In this document: in pieces, positions 35,401 through 46,245 of the stretch
Numbering within the stretch: the stretch's first letter is position 1
Layout: each line of letters opens with the position of its first letter
Source: Lottia gigantea
Lineage: Eukaryota > Mollusca > Gastropoda > Lottiidae
NCBI RefSeq assembly: GCF_000327385.1
Contig: NW_008710347.1
Coordinates: 1,128,979 to 1,192,978, forward strand
Length of the DNA stretch: 64,000 bases
Direction of reading: 5' to 3'
The notes under the pieces: model-generated
Seen by the model: only the letters and a program-made list of their open reading frames with translations
Databases searched by the model: none
Told to the model about the DNA's origin: nothing
Program-made: the position numbers and the translations under genes

Positions 35401-38400
35401 AAATGTTTTGCTATCAATGAATCAACTGTATGTAGAAATAATATCAGCGGAAAAGTTTATGACAGATATTTTGCTATCGACGATGAAATGTTTTGCTTTG
35501 TTTAAAAGAAAAATATATTTTGCTATCAATGAACAAGCGATAGTTATATCATTAAATATATTGCTATCTACTTTTGTTGCTATCAATGAGCTAGTTGAAG
35601 TCAAAAATATATTTTGCTATCAATGAACGTGCTCCATCAAGAACTATTTTACTATTAATGAACAAGCTTCATTTAGATATAGATTTAGATCTATCGCGAA
35701 TAATTTGCTATCCCCAGTTCGATCTAAAATATATAACCATTAAAAGATACGGATCGGATTAGCGAGTTGTTTAGAACTTGTAAGGTTATGAAAAATAGGT
35801 CTGTTTTGTGTATGTAAAGAGTAGACTAGTATTGAAATTTACCTTAAAGGCAATATAAACTATAACGGCTACTGGAATATAAATTGTGGTTGAGTTGTCG
35901 ACGACTATATATAATGAAAGATGTATATCGAAGTTTCAGCCTATTTAACAGTCAGTATATTGGCATCGTAATATCAACCTTGACACGGGATTTAATTAAC
36001 TCTAATCATGTTTACTATTACACATAATACTATATAGTCTTAGGTTTACTATATCTCAATTACTATTTTCCACTATTTAAATGGTGCTTTTTAATTTCGC
36101 CAAATTTCCATTAAAACGGATACAGACATTAATTGTATTTATATAATAGTCTGTTACTTTTTAATAACTCATCTGTATTATATTATAGTAATTTTTGTAG
36201 ATTAATTAATTGACATACTCTATGAAAAATCAAAATAATATTTCCTGCCAAAAGTATTCAATTTGACCCATTTTAGATATAATATGGTTAATGAATTGAC
36301 AGTACTTAGGGTTTGATTAACTATTGCGAATAAAAGTCAAATAACTTTGAAGACAGATCCATTGCTGTGAACATTTGAATTTGTTTTCTTGTCTATTGCG
36401 ATGTTGAGGATGTTACGATATGTATTCATGTCCACAATAAAACATTTCGTTAGGCATCTTCTCAACGTTAGGCTATTATGAATCGCGAAGACGTCCGTGA
36501 GGGAGTCAAGACAACAACAATGGCGGCGCCATATATAAGAGGCAGACAGACTCAATGGGGGAACATGACTATCCATGCTGAAATCAGAATCCGGCTACTT
36601 TGTCACAAGAAAATTTTAAAAAATTGAATTGATTTGGTGCATTCCGACACATATTTAGGAACAAAAACGTACAAAATTCAAATTTTCAGAGAATAAGGTG
36701 GGGGTACAATTCGGGATGCAAACTATTTTTCTAGGGGGGCAAATGCCCAACCACCCCTGTAACCCCACTGGCGCCGCCATTGCAAGACGTTTTCTTCTCC
36801 GTGACATAACTTTGACATACTTATTTTGGCAAGAATATAGTAGTATAACTTCGTGACACCCACTCTAATCGCATTGCCATTTGCTATGATATTAATTGTG
36901 CAATATTCTTGTATATTTCAGTTACTTTTTCCGTGTGGAGAAAAACAATTCACCATTAAAAATTACCATAAGTCCGTGTACAGCAACCATTAGGTGGGTT
37001 ATAAAAAGAGGAACATTACTACCAGACATTGAAGACGTTGAAGAAGAAGAACTTTCAGGTGATCTATTGACTTAACTTTATTACAAAAATCTACATCTCC
37101 AATAAGTGATCATAAGTTAGTTGCTTTTTTATCACCGATAAGCCAATGACTGCTTTCAGCTTTTGAGTTTTATTGAATTTGGGCTCCACAGTATTGTCAT
37201 TTTGCGACTTGTTTTGTGAACTCTGCACTACTTGTGGGAAAGTGTGCGTAATTAATAATATTTCATCTTATAACCAAGTATTTATCCTATCACAAACGAA
37301 AGGCAATATTATGTAATAAGCACACTTCTTTGATAAAATTAAGCACATAACGACATTTATCGGGTAATTATCAATAATTAGTTGAAACGTTAGATGATAA
37401 TAATAACTAAAGGGTACTTTCAAATGGAGATCCTGTCCAATAATGGCAAGGACTTGTTTGAGAAAGGTATCAAAGTTTGACTCTGAAGAGTTCTACGAGC
37501 AGGTCTCGATAGGGACCAATACGGAGTCATAAAACCGTATAAGAAAAAGAACAACCTCGAAATCAACAGAATTGGAATTTTTAAGTGAACAGCTACCTAT
37601 GGATCATTAGATACTTTGTAGAATCGCAAAGCAAGGTGTCTTCGAAAAGGTTACACTGGTACTGTCCAATTTAAGGCAAGAAATTCTTTTCGATATTTTC
37701 TGAATAAAATCCGATGATTAAATATGAACTGTGAGCTTATAACTAGGACTAGATTATAAAATATATTATAAAAACCTCCATCTGGTTATATTGGTTTACA
37801 ATTTCTACTTCACAATCATTGATTTTTCAAGATAAGGTTTATTTGTTAAGTCTAGACAGTATTTATCAAGAACTAATCACATATCATGAAACCAATCCAG
37901 GTATTTTTTTTTATGATAAATATATAGAACTGGAAATTGGTTGCTGTAATTGAAATTAAAGTAATGATCAGGAAAATGTGCAGCCAAATAACTATTAGTT
38001 ATCTGAGCAAGCCGTATGAGATACATGTTCTTTTAGCAACGGTACGATGACTCTCCATACCTAGCTGTATTAAAACATACTTCTTTCCAGTATTGTCTTA
38101 TGAGGTCATTGAAGCTCTTTGGCGTTTTCTTTCAAAGACATTGCATGGTATGCAGATGTACCCATATAATGTTATTTTATTGGTTCGGACTGAACATTTA
38201 TGGGCTGTTGATGTCAAATTGTACTATTCCAAGAAGTCAAACCCATTTCGTCTTAACGTTTTTCTTTGCATAAGTTCTCGATCATAGGGCGCTTCCATTG
38301 CATGATTCTAGAAAATAAAATCCATATCAAATTAAAAAGAGAAGATGACATATGGAAAACTTAAAGGAGCTTAGAAACGTCAACGTCAACGTCAACAATA

Positions 38401-40982
38401 TTCTTAAATAATTAATGTTTATCAGCAGGCACACACCGAAACAACGAGATGTAGTCGGAACCTCTTGTGAATTGCAATATTTAGTGAATTGCCATCGAAA
38501 AGAAAAATTTATGCATATTAAAAACATGTAATATCAAATGAATAGTAATAAACAGCCGATCTGATATACAACGAACTGTGGCTTTTTCATACTTGATGAA
38601 AATGAAAAAATCCCATAACGTTTACTTCTATTTCAAATATTTCCTTTTCTACCAAGGTGGTATTTTAGAACAGGTGTATTTATTCAAAATAATTCCCAAT
38701 TAAATAAGCTAGAGTTCAAACCGATTACAACTGGCTTATGACAATTTGATTATACTCTTGCACTCGCTTTGGTTGTTTTTCTGGCTCTCTTCTTCAATCT
38801 TATGAATTGAATGATCGTCTTCATATGTTGTTTGGTAATTGAGAAGGTTAAAACGTAGATTCTTAATGCACCCAGCGAAAGAAACTTTCTCGCACCAATC
38901 AACCTTTTGAAAAAGTTAAGTCTTTAACAATACTGGTATTTATAGCATTAAGTGATTTGGAGGAAATATATTTGGAGGCATCCCAGTTTACCTGCGATAA
39001 TATGTTATAGGAGCATTTGTTGTATTGGCATAATCAGAATACCTTTCTTTCCACACATGCTATTTCGTTGCTATATATTTCCCACTTATGTTATTGCAGC
39101 CTGCTGAATCTTTCTAAGAATGTGTGACCTTCCACAGTTCTATTTTATTTGTCTACCATCGGCTACTTTTATAAGAAATACTTAGTAATTTTAGAAATAT
39201 AAGTATAGGCCTTCCCTATTTACATTTCTCGAATAATAGTTCGTGGATTACATCTGGTGCTTTTGGAATCAAATCAACATTTCAATCAAACTCTTTGAAA
39301 ATATTATCCCAATTCGGTTAAGTCTTTAGGAATGATACTATTTACCAAAGTCCTTGAAACAAAAAGAAGTTACAGGATATTTTTGGGTTCTCTGAAAAAG
39401 ATGAGAATTCGACCAAGATATGGCCATGCCACCCATATCAGTCTTAACTTATACACATTGAAAATATCTCGGTGTTGTCATTAACTTACCATTCATTTCA
39501 ACCGCCAGATGTCAATTATAATACATCGGTATTACGTCGGTTTAAGTCATTCCTTTTAGGAAATTGGTATATTGGTATATGTACCTTTGCAGGCATTCGT
39601 ATTGGTAAATGCTTATCTTCGTTTTTTTATCGTCAAACCTTTAAATATTCCTTTGTGTTATAACCTTACTGTAAAGTCAATACGTTCTACCTTCAGATCC
39701 GGATCCAGATCCTTTCCACGCCCAAAGATCAGTTAGTGAAAATCCTGAAGCTGCTTATAGAGTTATTGGAAACTTTACAGGAAAGAAAGCAACCACCTAT
39801 TTTCACCGTCGTGTACGTTATGGGTTGTATATGTTGGAAATTATAGCTGTAGACAGTGATACCAGTGCCAAAATATACGGAACGACTACTCCAAGATCAA
39901 ATAATGCCATGTCGGTACTGCCTCTTGATAAATCGGTCAGAATAACTTCAACTTCAGAAAGGATGTTTACTATTGAATGGAATAAAGCAAACGGTGTTGT
40001 TGAAGGATTTAATAGTTCTATTCAGTATTGTGTGGTCGTGAATCGTGCTAAAAATTTCAATAATTATTGTTCAGTTTGGTCAGCCAAGGCAACAGACGAA
40101 GGTTCTTCGGCTCATAGTGGTTTTGGTTTTTCGTGGGAGAAAAACACCAAAAAACGATCGAAGCGTGGTAATAAGTTATTTCATAAGTGTATTGGATCTA
40201 AAACACAGTTCACTTACAAAAAGGCGAAATTGGGAAAATTATATTACGTGGATGTGTTTGTTTTGAATAGACAATATAATATCGATGCCTCTTACAGTGG
40301 TACAAAAATCAAAACTTCGAGAAATTATCTCCTTAAAGATGGACAAAGACAAACTGTTAAATTACAGAAAGGTACTGTTAAACAGCAAGTGATGTTTCAC
40401 ACAAAACGTAAACTAGATTCCGCAGTTTTAGAACTGAAATCGTGTCGTGGTAAATTACCTATAACCATGTTTCACGGTAATAACAGTATCCATAAAACTG
40501 TAGTACGCAATATGAAAATATTAAGAATGAGAAATCTGCCCGAGGGACAATATACCATAGAATTTACTGGAAACAGAAATCGTAAAAGGGTTGTATCTGT
40601 TTTGTTAATATCGTCGATATACAAAAAGCCTCGATTACCGTTAGATACGAAAGTGAAAGTAAGAGCAACGTCTTGTAATTCTATAACACTGTCTTGGTTC
40701 GCTACCCATGTTAAACAAAGGTACTGTTTGTATAAGCGTCAGTCATCAACTCTTCCGAAGAAGAGAAGTCATCATTGTTTGGAGATGGCTGGTCGACGGA
40801 AAAAAGACAAGGTCCTTTGTGTTCGGATGAGGTACAAAGATCGATATAAGCCAATAAGGAAAACCGTTAAAAATTTGAAACCGAATACGAACTATGTATT
40901 TGATGTCTATGTTAATAGAGGCAAAGGAGCTTCACTCTCGTATAAAAGTGTCATTGCACGAACAAAAAATTGCAATAAATGA
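32410..40982 (+). CDS. NDNF: Neuron-derived neurotrophic factor homologue (NDNF / Nord)
   Basis: The three coding exons are 32410-32624, 36922-37058 and 39697-40982, with phases 2 and 1, giving 545 residues (human protein 568). An acceptor TTTTTCCAG at 32399 shows that a 5' non-coding exon lies upstream. Residues about 10-28 are a signal peptide (VGNIIVLLLYIPLTYC). The N-terminal NDNF domain holds IPDG (56-59), YFFRVEKNNSPLKITISPC and YGLYMLEI (about 159-166). The first fibronectin type III-like domain spans about 190-325 with IQYCVVVNRAKNFNNYC and a long basic insert; the second spans about 430-545 with RYCLYKR and LKPNTNYVFDVYV. In vertebrates the family is secreted and glycosylated and supports neuron migration and survival; fly Nord modulates Hedgehog and BMP signals. 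The mature part is very Lys/Arg-rich, which fits heparan sulfate binding. Both introns are several kb long and contain MITEs and minisatellites. Confidence 0.96.
33190..33480. repeat. Dispersed repeat, AATAACTCC type, two half-units
   Basis: AAGTCAAGAACAATAACTCC, AAAACTGTTCATCCGATT and CATACCAAGTTTTATCAAG are followed about 150 bp later by AAGTCATGAGCAATAACTCC, AAAACCGTTCGTCCGATT and CATAACAAGTTTCATCG. The same signature borders the array at 18.65-19.62 kb. It lies in NDNF intron 1. Confidence 0.75.
35195..35650. repeat. Degenerate tandem repeat in NDNF intron 1
   Basis: TTTTGCTATCAATGAAC recurs irregularly about ten times, joined by variable spacers such as GTTTTACCAGAAAT. The decay is greater than in the other arrays. 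Small plus-strand frames across it are repeat translations. Confidence 0.8.
36519..36781. mobile_element. MITE with GGCGGCGCC ends, NDNF intron 1
   Basis: AATGGCGGCGCCA and TGGCGCCGCCATT are perfect 13-bp inverted ends. Near the right end is GGGGGGCAAATGCCCAACC, a motif shared with fragments at 32960-33010 and 46505-46575. The TATATAAG just inside the left end belongs to the element, so I do not call it a promoter. It ends about 140 bp before NDNF exon 2. Confidence 0.75.
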
Positions 40983-41768
40983 TTTCCCTTGAAGAAATCC
41001 TAAATGTTATTTTTTCGACTCCTTAAGCCTGGAGAGAATTCTTGGCTGGTTCGGAATACTATGACACAACCAACCATCATCTGAAGGTGGTCACACAGCT
41101 TCTCCATTGGCTTCTGGTATATAAGTATAGCACTCATCATTGTGTTATGTGTCCCATATTGCCAAATTCAGTGTTGCTGTAATCTCAAGATAAGAAAAGG
41201 AAATCAGACAATTTAATGTCGATATTAAGTCACGAAAAGTGCTCTTGAATGTGTAGAATGAATTGTACAAGAAGCGAGGTCAAGTGTAGTTGTATGGCAA
41301 ACGATGTTTAGTAGTCGACGGTTCTGAAGATGAATGACCTGATCGACAGGGTCATATTAAGAGACTATTGTTGATGTGATGTCCATTTACCTGATAAAAA
41401 TGGATTTGTGCTCATATTGTGAATTTGTCGAGACAAGTTGAAGTTGGGTATAGTTATTGATATTTTTGTGGATATGGACATGGTGTTGGCATATCAAAAC
41501 TTATATCATAAACAAGGTTGAAATATATTTTGTTATTATATAAAGGAGAAATTAAATATATGTATGTGCCGGTCTACATTGTTAAGTGTTGTTAATCGTT
41601 CATTTGATATTATATTATTCTTTCATTCATATAATCCAGCTTTTATTTATTGAAATCCAAAGACGATGAAATTTATTTTGAGACAAGAACGTTGTTGAGG
41701 TTTGAGCTACTTGGTGCTGCAAAATGGCATCATTTTCAGAGAACCTGTATAATGTGTTATTGAATAAA
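40983..41768 (+). terminator. Probable NDNF 3' UTR with polyadenylation signal
   Basis: The stretch after the NDNF stop has no coding signal. The first canonical AATAAA is at 41763-41768. A second one at 43676-43681 could serve a longer form. Confidence 0.5.
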
Positions 41769-42195
41769 TTACCTACAATCTTGAAAGGTAACGACGTATA
41801 AAGGTTAGCGTGTATAAAAGATATGAATATTAGTATATGTTTTATATCTGTATAGCCATATGGAATGTGTAAACATTTCGTTTATGTTACAGATCAGACA
41901 AGTTTATTGCAATCATGTTTTCTATGTAAGTGAAAATCATTAACGTGTCTATCAATATTTTCAACATGTCGGTCTGTTGCCCAGTTCCAATCGTCAAAAT
42001 GTGAAGGTTCGCTTTACATTATTATGCTCATATTGTATATACACATTTCATTCCGTACAAGTTTTTCATATTTGTTTTTTAATTTATAAATTCAAGATGC
42101 AATGCTTTATAAAATACACCATTAGGATACAATTCAGCACAAAAGCAGCTTCGTATCACATGCGCGCTGGTTAGAATAGCGCAGTTAATGTGTTA

Positions 42196-42507
42196 TAGTC
42201 CCGTCACACCGCACTGCGACCATTTACGATCTTAGGGCAACTACTTATTTGCCGACAAACGTGAAGAAAACGCAAGAAAATGTCAATTTCAGTACAAATC
42301 ATTTTTATTGCGTTTATGGAGATGTTGCGACGCTTATTTAAAGACATTCTCGATTCTGTAGCGATTTCACCGGCGATTATTGGCGACAATGGCGCCCACC
42401 GTAAGGTATCTGACGCTTCCTTATACCACGCTTAGGGCAACCTTAACATGCTCTAAGATAATTGTCTGTCGCCGCAGCAGTTTTTCTTTCCGGTGTGACG
42501 GGGATAT
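42196..42507. mobile_element. MITE with CCCGTCACACCG ends
   Basis: The left end TCCCGTCACACCG and the right end CGGTGTGACGGGGA are near-perfect inverted repeats of 12-13 bp. The interior is GC-richer than the surroundings and has short frames on both strands that are not genes. The superfamily is not certain; no clear target-site duplication was found. Confidence 0.75.
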
Positions 42508-43092
42508 TAGCAACACTGCGGTGCACTTGTCTAGTATAGGTTTTGTTATCTCTGCGTTATATCTGGTCAAGTAAGGCATGTACTTGCTATTATCAAAATC
42601 AAAACGGCTTTTATTCGGGTTTATATTTTATATTTCTATAATTATTTATCTGTTTTGTTATCAAGAAACTTAGAAGATTATAAATTCTGTCGTTCAAATT
42701 TTGTATGACGGAATCTAGGTTCAGGACGAAAACGGTAAATTTGTATTGGACAAATGGTTAGTACGAGAAAATTGGGGTGTGGTGTGTTAACCTGTTAGTT
42801 TATGGGTATTTGAAATAACCTCAACAGAGGATTATAAAAGGCTTAATTTTATAGTTTATGTCAAAACCCAACCCTCACACATTTGAGCTTAAGTATTATC
42901 TAGAGTAGAACCGGGGCTATTTTTAAAAAGGGGATATTGTACGTATATATGCTATAGTACACCAAAAATAAAAACCATGGACGAACGGCTGTTTTAAAAA
43001 AATTCAATATTTTGGTTAGATTGAGTGCAATATTCAAGAAACGGGGTGCAGCAAGGGTTTGTTTTTATAGATCAATTTTGTTATTTTTTTCG

Positions 43093-43335
43093 TTAAAGGG
43101 ATAGGTCCGTCTAAACAATTGTACTTGAGTCTCAGAAACGTCGAATTTTAGCCTTCAAATCCAGAATTAGAATTAGACTCTGCCATATTTAGAAAAGACA
43201 TATAGAATAGAAATTCTAGTGAGGTATTTTTGAAGGAATTTTGCGAATTTTGTACATTTCTTGTACTTCTGAAGACTATTTACATGTATTCAAGACCCAA
43301 AACAAACCCCAAAAATTGCGAATCTGTCCCTTTAA
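43093..43335. mobile_element. MITE, family C, best copy, TTAA-bounded
   Basis: TTAAAGGGATAGGTCCG on the left and, read inward from the right, TTAAAGGGACAGATTCG give about 17-bp inverted ends with TTAA outermost. The interior has GAGTCTCAGAAACGTCGAA, AGCCTTCAAATCCAG, TTGTACATTTCTTGTACTTC and GAAGACTATTTACATGTATT, all shared with 8858-9198. Confidence 0.85.
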
Positions 43336-43741
43336 ATTTCATACTTCTCAAAATCCAAAAAGAAATATCTAGGACTTGCAGTTTAATACTCTGAGGATTT
43401 CCATTAGTTTCTTTGGGAAAAACTTAGAAAAGTGATGAATATTGAAAGATGTTTATGAAAAAATAAAATAGAAAGGGCAACAATATACATTCTGGAGGTT
43501 GTGATTCTCATTAGTAAGAATAATTTAAAGATGGCATGTACCAAATTGTCTTCAATCTTCGGTTTATTTGAAATTATAACTGTGTTTATTATTTGCTAGT
43601 CTTTAAACTACTGAAATTATATGCCTTGATTTATTGTATAATATTGTTACATGTTGGTCATTTTATTATTCATGTAATAAATGCAATTAATTAAATGATT
43701 AAAGCTCCATGTCTCTTTTGTTGTGTGTGACATAGGTTTTA

Positions 43742-43757
43742 GGGGGGGGGGGGGGGG
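43742..43757. repeat. Poly-G run of 16
   Basis: Uninterrupted G homopolymer in otherwise AT-rich DNA. Its length is likely to be uncertain in the assembly. Confidence 0.9.
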
Positions 43758-45170
43758 TATAACTTTGATTTAAAAGTGTTGTCTACTGGTTGAGACGTGG
43801 GCTTCTATTGTATTTCTGTTCGCTTTTGGATATTTTAGACACAATGTAGGCTGTCCAGCATTCATTGTCAAAAATTAAGGACTAATTTTAGTGTTTCCCA
43901 TTGAATATAAAATATGTTAAGGAATTTTAGTTTTAGCAAAACTAAAATAAATTGGGATTTTTTAAGCCGCTGGTTATGTCGATCATAAATCATATCGAGA
44001 AATGGGCCGATTGCTAGCAACTGTGATTAAGTGCATTTTCATAGATCCTGATTGCCAAAATCGACGACAAGATCCAAAGATTATAAGATATAAGATTACA
44101 CGATTACAGCTCAGGTTGATTGGATGCCGTCTTGACTCTTCACCATTACAGTCTATAAATGGTAAGGCAGGATATGGGTATTGCTGATCTGCCTTTATAA
44201 ATAGGAATGTAAGAAGTCCTTCAACCTGGATGCAAGGTCGTCGAGAATCATTTTAACAAAGAATAACAACTAAGGTTTACGGTTTTGGCCAAACACCCTG
44301 CCTTATCCATTTACGGCTGCGTCGTTTGGATAGTCGACCCAATGTAGCAAAAAGTAATTTTTTTGAAATGTTCTCATACAAGAATTTCTCTTGAAATATT
44401 TCCCAAAACTTGTGTTCCATGGGAATCTTAAATTCTTTATTGAAAATGGAAAGAATTCCCTACCAGGAGTTGTGGTGTTTAATTCTGATTCGTATATACA
44501 ATAACTTGTTATTTCTGACATAAATTCAATTACATTGATATAGATTATGTTTGGTTTCAAAAACTGTATTGCAGCGAAATATTGGCCAAAGACCAGTGTT
44601 GTATATTCAATTTAGTTTGTGTTTAGACTTGTGAAGAGCACGAAATTAAGTGACATTTTGACGTTCAATTTCCAGTCTTATTATCAAAGCTCTTTCAGTA
44701 ATATCGAACGTGGCCAGACTAATCTATGAGAATGAGAGAAGTAGTTATTGTCTATAAAGATTGTCAGGACGGTCTGATATAGACTTGATTTCCATTACAA
44801 ATTACATCTGACTCACGATATTTAGTTATTCCCTACCTTTTAAAATGGTCACGTTATTGTCTGGTTTCATCGAGAGGAGATGAATTGTTGTAGCGAGGGA
44901 ATAGTGATAATATAGTCAGTAGTCTAGCTGGTGTAATAAAAACCAAGAGAGGTTTAGAGTTGAACAATCAGACATAAGATTATATGAGCTGACTAGAAAT
45001 CTACTGATGAGGTTAATCTTTCAATCTCTCTAGTGATCTCTCCCAATTCACAACGTCTGCAGACTTCTTCAAGATTCCATTCAATAATATTGGGTAGTCC
45101 GAAGGTCTGTTTGTTGAATTGAAAACAGGAATACCATCGTCTATAGAAGTCACATTTGGTGCCACTCGTA
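43758..45170. other. Non-coding stretch between NDNF and LAMTOR3
   Basis: Nothing recognised. Two frames of 61 and 85 codons have no supporting features. Confidence 0.4.
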
Positions 45171-45250
45171 CCTTGGTCTCAGCTAATATTCAGCTCAGCC
45201 AATCAGTAATAGTGTCCACAGCTTACGTCGAAATGTGAGCCTTCAAATCC
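45171..45250. mobile_element. Fragment of MITE family C
   Basis: CTTGGTCTCAG, CAATCAGTAATAGTGTCCAC, CGTCGAAATGTGAGCCTTCA and AATCC match the left part of 8858-9198, where the same blocks occur in the same order. Confidence 0.75.
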
Positions 45251-46245
45251 TGAGTGTCAGAGACAAGACTTTCGGATACCCCAATTTTCAGTACGAAATA
45301 AGCTTATGATCTTAATAAAGTTACGCAAACAGTGAAATTTCTTGATTGAGGTCTATATGAACGAAATGTGCAATTTTCGGCTCTAGATTATGATGAAGGC
45401 CCAAATCAATTCCAGAAAATGTCGTCAGACGGACTAGTAATGAGAATGAAATGGTGAAATATGTAGGCATATAAGTCTTTGTATACATTTTATAAATGTT
45501 AAGAGAAATAATTCGCCAATCGTACCCCAATATAGAAAATTTCATAGAAACTGGACTTACAAATTCTGTAAATTAATTTATCAGGTAGATCAAGTGTTAG
45601 CTCACCATGGCTATTTCATCTTTCTATGGTCAATATCACATTTAAATTATTAATTTGTAGGCTATATTTCGTAAGTAAGTAAGTCAGTAAGTCATCATAT
45701 TCTATAATTGGAAGTATTTTACAGTGGATCAAATAGATAAGTGAGGGCCCGGGAATATTTTTTTTAATATATGATTTCCTGCATTCTGTAGTTAATATTA
45801 TTTAACGTCCTTACGGTAATTGAGCCACTGGCATTTCACAAAAAAAACTTTACAGTTAGACCTACTTTCGAAAAAATATTTGTATAGGTTGCTTCCCTTG
45901 AGGTAAGAAATTTATCCCCATATTTTCGCATTTATCTTTATTTGTCCGAAAATTGTCTGTTACTAACTACTTAATACATAACACTTTCTCAAATTGTACA
46001 TCAAAACCTATTTTGTCCTCTCGGTGTTGATTCTCCTGAGCAAACCAAAAATACCTTTGTGTCTAAGATTTACGGAAAATTAAATATTTGTTGTCACATA
46101 GAATTTACAAGAAAACAAGTTGCGCCCCTTAGATAGCTTCTTTTATCGAGAAAACGTAATTGGTATCAAAACAAGTCTTCATTATCCAGACTGAACTTTC
46201 ATTTAGTCATGTGAGAATGAATGACTGGATAAACAGAAAACGAAA

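Noticed and set aside
36530-36540. TATATAAG as a core promoter in NDNF intron 1
   Set aside because: It lies just inside the left end of a MITE bounded by AATGGCGGCGCCA repeats and has no exon nearby.
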